32,740 bases of DNA from Methylobacterium sp. J-048. GTDB lineage: Bacteria; Pseudomonadota; Alphaproteobacteria; Rhizobiales; Beijerinckiaceae. A program made the position numbers and the translations under genes. The stretch covers positions 1 to 32,740 of the forward strand of contig NZ_JAKSYL010000165.1 of the NCBI RefSeq assembly GCF_022829515.1, in the 5' to 3' direction. Below are positions 23,765-31,699 of the stretch, piece after piece (the first letter of the stretch is position 1; each line of letters opens with the position of its first letter). The notes beneath the pieces are model-generated. The model searched no databases, was not told the origin of the DNA, and was given only the letters and a program-made list of their open reading frames with translations.

Positions 23765-24949
23765 TCAAACCGATCGTGTGAAAACGATCGGCTCTTTCGG
23801 TAGGCAAGCCAGGTCATCTTCCTGCAATCCTAGATTCGATGCGATAACCTGGCGGGGTGCCAAGGTCATCCACTGCGATAGCGAGCACTCCTGGTGCAAG
23901 GGATTGTCGTGAACGCCGACAAAGGTGCACGGCTCTTCACCGATGTTCTCGATCATGTGTGCGGCGGCTCGCGGCAGGTAAGCGCAGTCGCCAGGCTTCA
24001 AATCCGCCGTTGCCAAGCGCTTCTCGGGCTCGAACACCGTCACGCGCGTCCGGCCTTCGAGTAGAAAGTGCCACTCGTTCGCGCTTGGATGCCAGTGCGG
24101 TGCGTGCAGGGCGCCCGGAAGCAACGTCTCGCTGAAACCCGTCATCGTCGTCGAGATCGGGAACGCCTTGGCCGGAGCAATGCGCAGTGTGCCGGCGGAG
24201 CATTCGATCAACGGCTGAGCCTGCGCGAGCGCGAACCGGTGCGAGCTTGCAGCGTTCAAGCGTCGCTCGCCGCGGGCGACATCTCCATCCAATGGGATCA
24301 CTGGACCTTGCGCGATGTAAACTTCAGCCTCCGGCAGATCGCGGGTCACGGCGTCGCTCAAATCAAACGCTGCCCGTAGGATCGAGTGGTCGAGCCGGCT
24401 GAGCCAGTCGCTCAAGCCGAAGGTTCCGTGATCACCGTAGAGACCGTCGTCGAACGCCAGGATCGCGTGACAGGGCACATCGCCCAGGGTTTGGATCGCG
24501 TGAGCATGGCCAGCCGGAAAAGACCAGGTGTCGCCAGGCCCAAAATTCACGACCTCCAAGCCGCCGTCAGGATCCAGAACCGTCACCTGACAATGGCCGC
24601 CAATCACGTAAGCCCACTCAGCCGACGAATGCCAATGCATCTCGCGGACGCCGCCGGGATTGAGGAACAGGTGGGCGCCCGCAATGCCGGTCGCGATTGG
24701 CAGTTGATTGGCGGTGAGATCACGCGCCCAACCACCCGAAGTCGCCTTGATGGTCCCGCCGTCGAGCCGCCCGGTGAAGGGCTGAGCTGCGCCGGGTTTG
24801 CGCGGGATAGTATGAACGAAGGTCTGTGAGGACCAAGCCTCCTTACCGGCTGCTCGACCGTCACCGTCAACTCCGAACGCTTGACCCGCTGCGACGGCGC
24901 CCACGCCGAAGGCCAGTCCACCCAGGAAAAACCGTCGCTCTGTTTCCAC
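23765..24949 (-). CDS. Tat-exported bicupin of the oxalate decarboxylase family (394 aa)
   Basis: The N-terminus has a twin-arginine motif (TERRFFLGG) and a hydrophobic stretch (LAFGVGAVAAGQAFG), so it is likely exported folded. Two cupins follow, each with a full metal set: H105, H107, E111, H150 (MHWHSSAEWAYV, GHAHAIQ) and H285, H287, E292, H331 (PHWHPSANEWHF). Arg102 matches OxdC Arg92. In Bacillus OxdC, from memory, the lid SENS carries Glu162; here the aligned lid is GDHG (172-175), with Asp in its place, and OxdC Glu333 aligns with Gly345. Decarboxylase, oxidase or another substrate is therefore open. It is divergent from a LuxR-type regulator. Confidence 0.85.
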   Translation of the reverse strand: METERRFFLGGLAFGVGAVAAGQAFGVDGDGRAAGKEAWSSQTFVHTIPRKPGAAQPFTGRLDGGTIKATSGGWARDLTANQLPIATGIAGAHLFLNPGGVREMHWHSSAEWAYVIGGHCQVTVLDPDGGLEVVNFGPGDTWSFPAGHAHAIQTLGDVPCHAILAFDDGLYGDHGTFGLSDWLSRLDHSILRAAFDLSDAVTRDLPEAEVYIAQGPVIPLDGDVARGERRLNAASSHRFALAQAQPLIECSAGTLRIAPAKAFPISTTMTGFSETLLPGALHAPHWHPSANEWHFLLEGRTRVTVFEPEKRLATADLKPGDCAYLPRAAAHMIENIGEEPCTFVGVHDNPLHQECSLSQWMTLAPRQVIASNLGLQEDDLACLPKEPIVFTRSV

Positions 24950-25132
24950 GTGCCTACCTGTCGTTTAGCCTTTAGCGTCGAGCTACCGATCGGAGGAGAT
25001 TCTCCGCTGCTGCGGGACGATCGACCGGACGCGCTCGCATCTGCCGGCCACACTCGTATTTTATGAGGCATTCGACCTCACCCGAATGGATGATATGCTA
25101 CATTCAGACGTGCATCGAATCAGGGCCAGCCA
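24950..25132. promoter_or_regulatory. Divergent promoter region between bicupin and LuxR-type regulator
   Basis: This 183-bp AT-richer gap separates the divergently transcribed bicupin and regulator genes, so both promoters lie here. The layout suggests that the regulator controls the bicupin and itself. No operator could be recognised by eye. Confidence 0.45.
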
Positions 25133-26413
25133 ATGTTGGCCGCCTGTAATACCAGCGCGCGAGGATTCGAGGTGACGAAACCTGAATCGTCTCAAGGATC
25201 GCCTGGATTTTCGGGCAAGGCCCTTGAAGACAGGCCTGTTACACAAAAGCTGCAAACAAATCTTGTCGTGCTTCGCGGTACCACGGAGGCTGAGCAGCTC
25301 TCACAAATCCTCAGTGCGGTGTATGATGCAGCGCTCGACTCGGAGCGTTGGCCGGAAGCGCTGCAACTCGCCACTATATTTTTAGGCGGGATAGCTGCAA
25401 ATCTGTTCTGGCAGGACCCTGTCAACAACCAGGCCGCTGTGTTTCACGATTGGGGTGACAATCCCAGTTACGTACAGTTGTATTTTGAGCGCTATGCGGC
25501 CCTAAATCCCTATTTTCCAGCTATATCTTTTGTTCCGACTGGGGTCGTTTTTAGCGGCGGGGACATCATTCCGCATGAAGATTTTGCGCAGACTCAGTTC
25601 TATCAAGAGTGGGTAGCCCCACAGGGCTTCATCGATGTGATCGGCGTCAATCTCCATCGCTTTGCCTTAGGCGTTGCGGCCTTCTCCGTCCGTCGCAGCC
25701 GAGCGCAAGGGTTTGTCGACGACGAGATGAGGCGGAAGATGGAACTGCTCGCCCCACATCTGCAGCGGGCTGTGATGATCGGCCGAGAGTTTGATGGAAT
25801 TCGATCGAAATGTGTGTCGTTGGAAGCAGTGCTCGATCTTGTGACGGCGGCAGTTTTTTTAGTTGATGCTGCTGGCAAACTCGAACTTGCCAACGCGACA
25901 GGGCTCGCTCTTTTGAAACAGGGGGACATGCTCGGTCGGCGCGAAGGCGTCCTCGCCGCATCAGACCGTACTGCTGATAAGACACTTCGAGCGGCTTACG
26001 CCTTGTCCGGCACCGGGGACGATCACGCGATGAAAGCTTGTCCTCCCTCAATTGTTCTGACGAATAAACAGAGAGAGCGGTATCTCGTGCACGTCCTGCC
26101 GCTGTCTTCCGGTGCTCGTCAAACGGGTAGTCTCGGCGACCGGGCGCAAGCAGCCGTGTTCGTTCGCAAAACCGAGGTGCCAATCACATCTGGTATTGAA
26201 GTGCTGGCCAAGCTCCATGGCTTGACGGCAAGTGAGGCCCGGGTCTTACAGGCGGCGGTCGCGCTCGGTTCGGTCGCTGAGATAGCAAGCTCCCTGGGCG
26301 TGGGGGTTGCGACCGTAAAAACGCATCTTGCGTCCCTGTTTGCAAAAACAGGGACGCACCGCCGCTCCGAACTGGTCAGCGCCGTAGCGGCGCATGGCAA
26401 CCCGCTGCTTTGA
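25133..26413 (+). CDS. LuxR-type transcriptional regulator (426 aa)
   Basis: A C-terminal LuxR helix-turn-helix occupies residues 364-418 (LTASEARVLQAAVALGSVAE, then ASSLGVGVATVKTHLASLF). The N-terminal part begins, after about 50 loose residues, with AEQLSQILSAVYDAALDSER and a helical segment WPEALQLATIFLGGIAANLF; a PAS-like part lies at about 235-330 (AAVFLVDAAGKLELANATGL). It has no receiver Asp pattern. This LuxR class senses its signal through the N-terminal and PAS regions. GTG 25172 with GAGG upstream is an alternative start. Codon use is AT-richer than the stress run, suggesting transfer together with the bicupin. A 139-bp copy of its interior (25410-25548) recurs at 32602. Confidence 0.8.
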   Translation: MLAACNTSARGFEVTKPESSQGSPGFSGKALEDRPVTQKLQTNLVVLRGTTEAEQLSQILSAVYDAALDSERWPEALQLATIFLGGIAANLFWQDPVNNQAAVFHDWGDNPSYVQLYFERYAALNPYFPAISFVPTGVVFSGGDIIPHEDFAQTQFYQEWVAPQGFIDVIGVNLHRFALGVAAFSVRRSRAQGFVDDEMRRKMELLAPHLQRAVMIGREFDGIRSKCVSLEAVLDLVTAAVFLVDAAGKLELANATGLALLKQGDMLGRREGVLAASDRTADKTLRAAYALSGTGDDHAMKACPPSIVLTNKQRERYLVHVLPLSSGARQTGSLGDRAQAAVFVRKTEVPITSGIEVLAKLHGLTASEARVLQAAVALGSVAEIASSLGVGVATVKTHLASLFAKTGTHRRSELVSAVAAHGNPLL

Positions 26414-26693
26414 AGCGCAATGCCGACCGCTGTGATCTAGATTAATCTCGCAGCGTACCGTCTGCAGCACTCGAACCGTACAGTTTTAATCCGGGTGCTG
26501 GGACGCCGCTGCAGGAGTCGGATCTGGGCAGCCAAGCTGCTTGCGATCCAGCGGTGTCGATGCTTGTGAGCACGCGAATTTCGGCAAGTCCCTCAGATCG
26601 TCTGCGCGCCGGTCGGGCTTGCCCTTTGTATCGAAATCTCTGTATGGGCTGCGCAAGACAGATATTCGTCAGAGATCTTGGTCCGATCGATTA
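26414..26693. other. Intergenic stretch downstream of the LuxR-type gene
   Basis: 280 bp with no supported gene. A plus frame at 26541-26822 is open, but its translation lacks any pattern and it overlaps the small minus-strand gene. No hairpin terminator was seen. Confidence 0.35.
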
Positions 26694-26858
26694 TCAGTCG
26701 AGTGCAGCGATTGCGATTGGATCACTGCTTTCAACGGTCTGATAAGACATGGCAATGTGGGAACCCCGCTCGATGAGCTGCCTCTGGCCAAGCAGCATCA
26801 GCAGGGCGAACGCACCCCATAGCGCAACAAATAAAAGAGGCGGCCCTTCGTCGGACAT
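26694..26858 (-). CDS. Small single-pass membrane protein (54 aa)
   Basis: The minus-strand ATG 26858 follows an excellent Shine-Dalgarno (AGAGGAG, 8 bases away). Residues 6-24 form one membrane helix (PPLLFVALWGAFALLMLLG), followed by a polar tail of 30 residues (QRQLIERGSHIAMSYQTVES). The signal and helix make a real gene likely despite its size. It lies 62 bp downstream of another small gene on the same strand and may share its transcript. Family unknown. Confidence 0.65.
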   Translation of the reverse strand: MSDEGPPLLFVALWGAFALLMLLGQRQLIERGSHIAMSYQTVESSDPIAIAALD

Positions 26859-26920
26859 GTAATTTGCTCCTCTGCAGCGGCCCCAAAGTTAGGTAGTGAC
26901 CGCGTGTAAAGGTGGGTGGA

Positions 26921-27136
26921 TCAATCGTTAGATGTCTCACCCGATTGCTCAAATCGAACCGCTTTTTCTGGCGGCTGTGCAGTACTCAACGAGGTATAGC
27001 CTGGGCATCCGATCTGCTGAAGCTCCAACGGCGTCGAGGCCAGCGCACAGGCCAATTCCGGCAGGTCTGCTAGATCGTCCGCGCGCGGCGCAGTAGCTGT
27101 AGCGATGAGCAGGACGGGCATCAGAATGTAGCGCAT
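26921..27136 (-). CDS. Small secreted protein (71 aa)
   Basis: ATG 27136 follows AGAGGGAC. The signal peptide (YILMPVLLIATATAPRADD) is followed by a short mature chain with two cysteines (LPELACALAS, QQIGCPGYTS) that could form a disulfide. The frame is open upstream to 27199, but the signal peptide defines this start. It is probably the first gene of a pair with the 54-aa membrane protein. Function unknown. Confidence 0.65.
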   Translation of the reverse strand: MRYILMPVLLIATATAPRADDLADLPELACALASTPLELQQIGCPGYTSLSTAQPPEKAVRFEQSGETSND

Positions 27137-27837
27137 TAGAAGTCCCTCTGCGAAGCCCCCGATGGCAGAGGTATCGGGAGTCGAAGGGAGGCGCGTCATC
27201 CGTTCGGAGGATGTGAAGCCTCGAGCTTATGCCTCCCCCCGTCCAAGGTCGTAAAATTACCAACTTCATACCTACAGCCGCGGAGCCAGTGGTTCAGGCC
27301 GCGGTATGGCCGCGATTACAGATCGACGCACTTTGTTCTGCCCTTTCAGGCCGATGGCCGATGATTCTCCATCCATCCTTACGCTAATGAGCGAGCATCA
27401 CAGCCGGCATGATGAATATCCGCTACTGAGGAGCGGCTAAAGCTTCTCGAATGACTAGGATGGACGCAAAGCCGAAGGTCCGCTTATCGGCGCCCAGGTA
27501 TCTTCAATGCTGAGATTTTCTTCACAGGCAACACCACTGTAATTCGGCAGGACTGTTCGTCGCATATTGGCATCCGATGGCCTTGCTGAAGGGTGATCGC
27601 GCGCTGTCGAACCCGTTCTCACAGTTTGACGTGTGCCACGAAACGTTGCTACGAAGTGCGAACTTGGAGCGAGCAAAAGCCTTTTATTTGCAACGGGCTC
27701 GGGCGTACGGCGGCGAATCCCCCCCCTCTCCGCCATTCGGCCCCTAAGCACCTGCAATAGCTATATCTTTTTGGTGTCGTGGGCTCCTGAGCGCGCTCCT
27801 GCTACGAAGGAGTGCTACGAAGGAGTGCTACGAAGCC
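27137..27837. other. Gene-poor stretch upstream of the integrase stub
   Basis: About 700 bp, with a lower-GC look, in which I see no supported gene. A 100-codon minus frame at 27455-27757 has no ribosome binding site or domain pattern. It ends with the 13-bp tandem repeat described separately. Confidence 0.4.
27801..27835 (+). repeat. 13-bp tandem repeat carrying a ribosome binding site
   Basis: GCTACGAAGGAGT occurs twice in tandem, followed by a partial third unit (GCTACGAAG). Each full unit contains AAGGAGT, a strong Shine-Dalgarno; the second lies about 11 bases before ATG 27838. Unit number could tune translation of the downstream gene. Confidence 0.75.
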
Positions 27838-27893
27838 ATGAGATCGATGGTGGATCGGGTCCAGCGCCGGGGCATCTTCTATTACTTTCGCAC
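27838..27893 (+). pseudogene. Tyrosine recombinase/integrase N-terminal stub
   Basis: ATG 27838 begins MRSMVDRVQRRGIFYYFR, which matches the usual N-terminus of tyrosine integrases that start with a QRRG..(Y/W)YFRR-type SAM-like arm-binding region. At 27894 the left end of the IS3 element begins, and the residues up to the stop at 27939 come from it. No continuation is found beyond the element. The stub suggests a former integrative element nearby. Confidence 0.5.
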
Positions 27894-27959
27894 TGATCTG
27901 CCCCCTTGGGAGTGGTCCGCCCTGAAGTATGGCTTTTGAGCCGACAGAGGACGGAACCG

Positions 27960-28235
27960 ATGGCCCAACGATCGAAGCCCGAGGAGATCGTGAGTAAGCT
28001 GCGTCAGGTCGACGTACTGGTCTCACAAGGACAGAGCGTCGCCGCATCGATCAGGTCGATTGGCGTGACCGAGGTGACGTACTATCGCTGGCGCAAGGAG
28101 TACGGCAGTCTAAAATCAGATCAAGTCAAGCGGATAAAGGATCTTGAGACGGAGAACCAGCGTCTCAGGCGGGCGATCGCAGACCTGACGCTCGACAAGC
28201 TGATCTTGCAGGAGGCGTCCCGGGGAAACTTCTGA
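27960..28235 (+). CDS. IS3-family OrfA (helix-turn-helix, leucine zipper)
   Basis: The 91-residue protein has an HTH part (PEEIVSKLRQVDVLVSQGQS, TEVTYYRWRKEYG) and a C-terminal leucine-zipper helix (QVKRIKDLETENQRLRRAIA), the usual IS3 OrfA layout. The stop lies just where orfB continues in the -1 frame (near 28223), as expected for programmed frameshifting to an OrfAB transposase. ATG 27960 is the first good start; an upstream extension in the same frame exists. Confidence 0.85.
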   Translation: MAQRSKPEEIVSKLRQVDVLVSQGQSVAASIRSIGVTEVTYYRWRKEYGSLKSDQVKRIKDLETENQRLRRAIADLTLDKLILQEASRGNF

Positions 28236-28336
28236 GCTCCGCGCGCCGACGCGCCTGTGTCGAGCACATCATGCTGAGGATGAACGTCTCCGAGCGTCGC
28301 GCCTGCCGAGCGCTCGGTCAGCATCCCTCATCCTGA

Positions 28337-28358
28337 GCCTGTCGAAAGATTGACACAG
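28337..28358 (-). repeat. 22-bp short repeat, insertion 1
   Basis: The 22 bases beginning TCATCCTGAGCC and ending TGTCGAAAGA interrupt orfB of the IS3 element. Their reverse complement matches insertion 2 at 19 of 22 positions or better. The core CATCCTGAGC/TCGAAGG also appears in the hairpin at 30270-30312. The exact boundary could shift by a base or two. Confidence 0.7.
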
Positions 28359-28505
28359 CGCAAGGTACCGCGGGGGCGCGACGACGAAGAAGCGTTGACG
28401 GCCGATCTCATCGCTCTAGCCGAGCGGTACGGTCGCTACGGCTACCGGAAGATCAGCGCCTTGCTGAAGGCGGCCGGGTGGTTCGTCAACGACAAGCGCG
28501 TCGAT

Positions 28506-28527
28506 CCTTCGACAAGCTCAGGATGAG
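28506..28527 (+). repeat. 22-bp short repeat, insertion 2 (opposite orientation)
   Basis: The 22 bases TCCTTCGACAAGC followed by TCAGGATGA interrupt orfB between the codons for KRV and RIW. Removing exactly these bases restores the frame (GTC GAG CGG ATC TGG). It is the inverse of insertion 1. It may include a 2-base target duplication (GA). Confidence 0.75.
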
Positions 28528-29303
28528 CGGATCTGGCGGCGTGAGGGCCTGAAGGTCCCGGGCAAGCAGCCTAAGCGAGGGCGGATCTGGGACAACGACG
28601 GCTCCTGTATCCGTCTTCGCCCGGAATACCGCAATCACGTTTGGTCGTATGACTTCGTCGAGGCGCGCACGCATGATGGAAGTAAGTTCCGGATGCTCAA
28701 CGTCATCGACGAGTTCACACATGAATGCTTGGCGATCCGGGTCGCCCGCAAGCTCAAGGCGGTCGACGTGATCGACGTGCTCTCGGACCTGTTCATCCTG
28801 CGGGGCGTGCCGGGCCATATCCGTTCGGATAACGGGCCGGAGTTCGTCGCGAAGGCTGTCCAAGCTTGGATCACCGGCGTCGGAGCCAAGACGGCTTACA
28901 TCGCTCCAGGCTCACCGTGGGAGAATGGATACGTCGAAAGCTTCAACGCGCGGCTTCGCGACGAACTGCTTAACGGCGAGATCTTCTACACACTCAAGGA
29001 GGCGCAGATCGTGATCGAAAGCTGGAGATGCCACGACAACACCGTACGCCCGCACGCCTCACTGGGATACCGGCCGCCGACACCAGAGGTGTTCATGCCA
29101 GCCTACACCGCTTGACCGGCTGCGCTCGCCGGGCCAGCTCCGACGGCCAAGCTAACCGTGGTGGAGCGGCCTATCGTGCACTAATTTTACACTTGGACCA
29201 CCCTGTGGGGGCCGATCAGCCTGCTGGTGCTGATTAAGCATCGGCGTTGATAAGCCGATCTTAAATCTAGCCCCTGATCCCTCAGCAAACGGACACTCCA
29301 GAA

Positions 29304-30206
29304 ATGGTCGGCCTGACTTCGATGATGCTTGCCGTCTGGTTCGCCCCTGCGATCACGATCTTTGCAAGCCTGACCGCGGGCCTTCTGGCCGGCAGGTTCG
29401 TCGACAGGGTGATCGTGCAGCTTCCCGCGGCGATGAAGCGGGCTTGGGAGGCGGATGTCGAAGATAGTCCGTCGCGAGGCGGTCGCGATCTCTCTGGGCC
29501 CGATTCGCCCGCGGCCGGAGGCGACAGCCTGTGGCCGCACGGCCCATCCTGGCGCGCGGTCCGGGACAGGGGAGCCCTGGTCTCCGTTCAAACCGCTGCC
29601 CCGACACGGGGGCACGAACCGGTCTCCACCTCGGCGAGAGCCTCGCACGCTGATCCGGAGCGAGCGGATCGGCGAGTGCGCTGGCGCCGACCGTTCGTAC
29701 AACTGGTTTGCGGCGTGGCCTTCGCCCTGTTGGCCGCGCGTTTCGGGCTCGGTGTCAGCCTGTTCGCGGCCCTCGCGGCCACAGCGGTCCTGATCACCCT
29801 GGCCTTCATCGACTGGGATCATCACCTCCTGCCGGACATTCTCGTCCTGCCGCTGCTGGGATCGGGCCTTCTGGTCAATCTGACCGGGCTCTTCGTTCCG
29901 CCGGGCGCGGCGCTCCTCGGGGCCATCGTCGGCTATGGCAGCCTGTGGCTGCTCGCGCGCGCCTACCGGCTGGTCTTCGGCAGAACCGGGATCGGCGCGG
30001 GCGACCTCAAGCTCATGGCCGCCCTGGGGGCTTGGCTCGGATGGCGGGCGCTGCTGCCGCTCACGCAGCTCGCGGCCGGCCTGGCGCTGGCAGCGACCTT
30101 CGCGGCGATGCTGGGCCGGCCGCGCGACCGCGTCCCGCGCCAACTCCCCTACGGCACCTATATGGCCGTAGCCGGCTGGTTGCTCCTGGTCCGGCATCCG
30201 CTGTGA
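29304..30206 (+). CDS. A24-family prepilin peptidase, N-terminal zinc motif absent
   Basis: The N-terminal membrane start (FASLTAGLLAGRFVDRVIVQ LP) corresponds to the family's G.F.N.V..RLP segment. The peptidase part has both catalytic aspartates: FIDWDHHLLPD and GIGAGDLKLMAALGAWLGW. Further membrane helices surround them. The cytosolic loop at about 45-130, which should hold the C..C...C..C zinc site and methyltransferase residues, contains no cysteine and is Arg/Ser/Pro-rich. Fragments of Cys-containing sense (SNRCPDTGART, GECAG) appear in the other frames, so compensating frameshifts are possible. The enzyme would process type IV-like prepilins at the inner membrane. No prepilin genes are nearby; a TadG-like gene is convergent. 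Confidence 0.75.
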   Translation: MVGLTSMMLAVWFAPAITIFASLTAGLLAGRFVDRVIVQLPAAMKRAWEADVEDSPSRGGRDLSGPDSPAAGGDSLWPHGPSWRAVRDRGALVSVQTAAPTRGHEPVSTSARASHADPERADRRVRWRRPFVQLVCGVAFALLAARFGLGVSLFAALAATAVLITLAFIDWDHHLLPDILVLPLLGSGLLVNLTGLFVPPGAALLGAIVGYGSLWLLARAYRLVFGRTGIGAGDLKLMAALGAWLGWRALLPLTQLAAGLALAATFAAMLGRPRDRVPRQLPYGTYMAVAGWLLLVRHPL

Positions 30207-30269
30207 CGCAGACCGGATGCGCTGCGCGCGCTCCCTCGAATGACGATTCTGACGGACGGATATCCTGAT

Positions 30270-30312
30270 CTCGGTCTCATCCTTCGAGGGCTCCGCTCAG
30301 GATGAGGCCGAG
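30270..30312. repeat. Palindromic repeat between convergent genes, terminator-like
   Basis: CTCGGTCTCATCCT pairs with AGGATGAGGCCGAG (one T-G wobble) around a 15-base loop. The arms share CATCC/CAGGATGAG with the 22-bp insertions in the IS3 orfB. It lies between the prepilin peptidase and TadG-like genes, which converge here, and may terminate both. Confidence 0.65.
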
Positions 30313-30342
30313 GATGGGACAGGCCGGTCCAACAGGCTCTCG

Positions 30343-31699
30343 TCACTGCATGAGGCGGACGAAGCTGCCGCGCTGCTTGAGCTCGCCGGCGATCTCGCCC
30401 AACCGACTCGTCATTGCGCCTTCCACATCATTGAAGGCATCGCTGTTATAAGAGCTGATGTCAGACGGCTTCTCGGCGCAAAACTGGAACCCTTTGCGGC
30501 CGCCCTCGTCGAACGACTTAGTGTTCGACAGTCCCAGATTCTCACTTTGCCCCCCCGCAACGAGCAGGAACACCCGGATCCGATGCCCGGATGCGCGAAG
30601 GCTGTCGCACAATGCCTTGTATCGCTTGGGCATGTCATTCGGCGTGTGGTCCGTGGTGGCCGATATGTTTCCGGGCACGGCGGTGCTCGCATCGGAATCT
30701 GAGAAAAATGAATCCATCTCAGTCTTCATCAGCATCACGATGGCTTTCTGGTGCTCGCCATTGCCGGAATCGAAATCGCGCGGCACCTGGGGATCACCGC
30801 CCCAGCCGTCGCTGCCTCGGAAGGCGGGCGCAAGCGTCATCGCTCCCCAGCCGAGCGCGAAACCGAAATTGAGGTTTCCTGCTGTAAGTCCTTTATAAAA
30901 TATGTGCTGCTTCTTGAGAAGAATCAATTCGCTCGTTATGTCCTCAAGACGGTTTTGGAGCGGCAATACCGGAGTGGCGGGGCATCCTTTGTTGGCAATC
31001 ATTGTTTTAATTTCTCTAAAAAAATCTAGCTCTTCATCGCTCCGCTTGCAATCTTCTTGTCCTAGATTTATTGCTTCTTGTCTGGTTTTTTCATCGCATC
31101 CAAAATCATCGTTGGTAGGTCTTGGTTTTGAGAACCAATCCTTCCATGGAAAATCATAGCCAGGAGGGACGGCGCTTTTCTCCCATACCCAATAACTGAT
31201 GTAGAAATGGCCCGCAGGTGCGTGATCCCAAAAATAGTTTTCACCGAGATTGAGGCCGCGGAGCGGGCAGAAGCGCTTGCCCAAGGCATCGGGCGTATCA
31301 GGCGATGCCAAATCTTTGATGCCGGTTTCATCGAAGAAATTCCAGTCCTCCAATTCCTCCGGCTTAAGCGCATCCGCCCGTGCCCAGTTACGAGGGCGGT
31401 TGGGACGCTTGGCGTCGTAGACGTTGACGTTTTGACTATAGGGCACCACGGACATGTAAACATGACCGTCGTCTCGCATCGCGGACTCGGCGAAGCCTTG
31501 GGCAATCCGTGTCATCGCCGCCTCGGAAGAAGGGTCCACGTCGAAGCGAGACGGCACTACCAACGCCACCTCCGTAAAGGCGACATGTGCCTCCACCTTG
31601 GAGCGGATGGTGATGGTCTGCGCCGCGAGGCCGCTGACGGCGGCCTTGCTGGTGAACTGGGCCGTGACCTCGAAGGTGGCATTGTCGTCAGCGGTGCTG
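30343..31699 (-). pseudogene. TadG-like pilus assembly protein, 5' end lost to an IS3 element
   Basis: The minus-strand frame is open from the IS border at 31699 (ATFEVTAQFTSKAAVSGLAA, RSKVEAHVAFTEVALVVPSR) to TGA 30343. It shows the TadG C-terminal organisation: a VWA-like first strand, a long middle with MSVVPYSQNVNVYD, then KAIVMLMKTEMDSF and SLRASGHRIRVFLLVAGG as the metal-binding-site region and second strand, and GAMTSRLGEIAGELKQRGSF near the end. The canonical TDG of the VWA site reads MKTEMD. The N-terminal membrane helix of TadG is missing. The frame ends exactly at the IS end (TGACCTGACC). A GTG at 31596 is an artefact start. Confidence 0.65.

Larger units (their letters stand above)
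28223..29115 (+). pseudogene. IS3-family OrfB transposase, disrupted by two 22-bp insertions
   Basis: The segments read RRRACVEHIMLRMNVSERRA and CRALGQH; then KVPRGRDDEEALTADLIALA to WFVNDKRV; then [18 protein letters not shown] to the end. DDE residues remain (Asp in WSYDFVEAR, Asp in IRSDNGPEF, Glu in [13 protein letters not shown]). Between GQH and KVP, and between KRV and RIW, 22 extra bases each shift the frame and add stops. The sum of 44 bases does not restore it, so no full protein can be made. Removing both insertions gives an uninterrupted frame. Confidence 0.85.
27894..29218 (+). mobile_element. IS3-family insertion sequence, copy A (1325 bp)
   Basis: The left end TGATCTGCCCCC, a spacer and GTGGTCC correspond to the inverted right end TGATCGGCCCCC and GGTGGTCC. 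It contains orfA and an orfB with the DDE core. Removing the two 22-bp insertions in orfB gives about 1281 bp, typical of the family. I see no target-site duplication (CGCAC on the left, GCCTG on the right), so the flanks may be rearranged. Confidence 0.8.
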
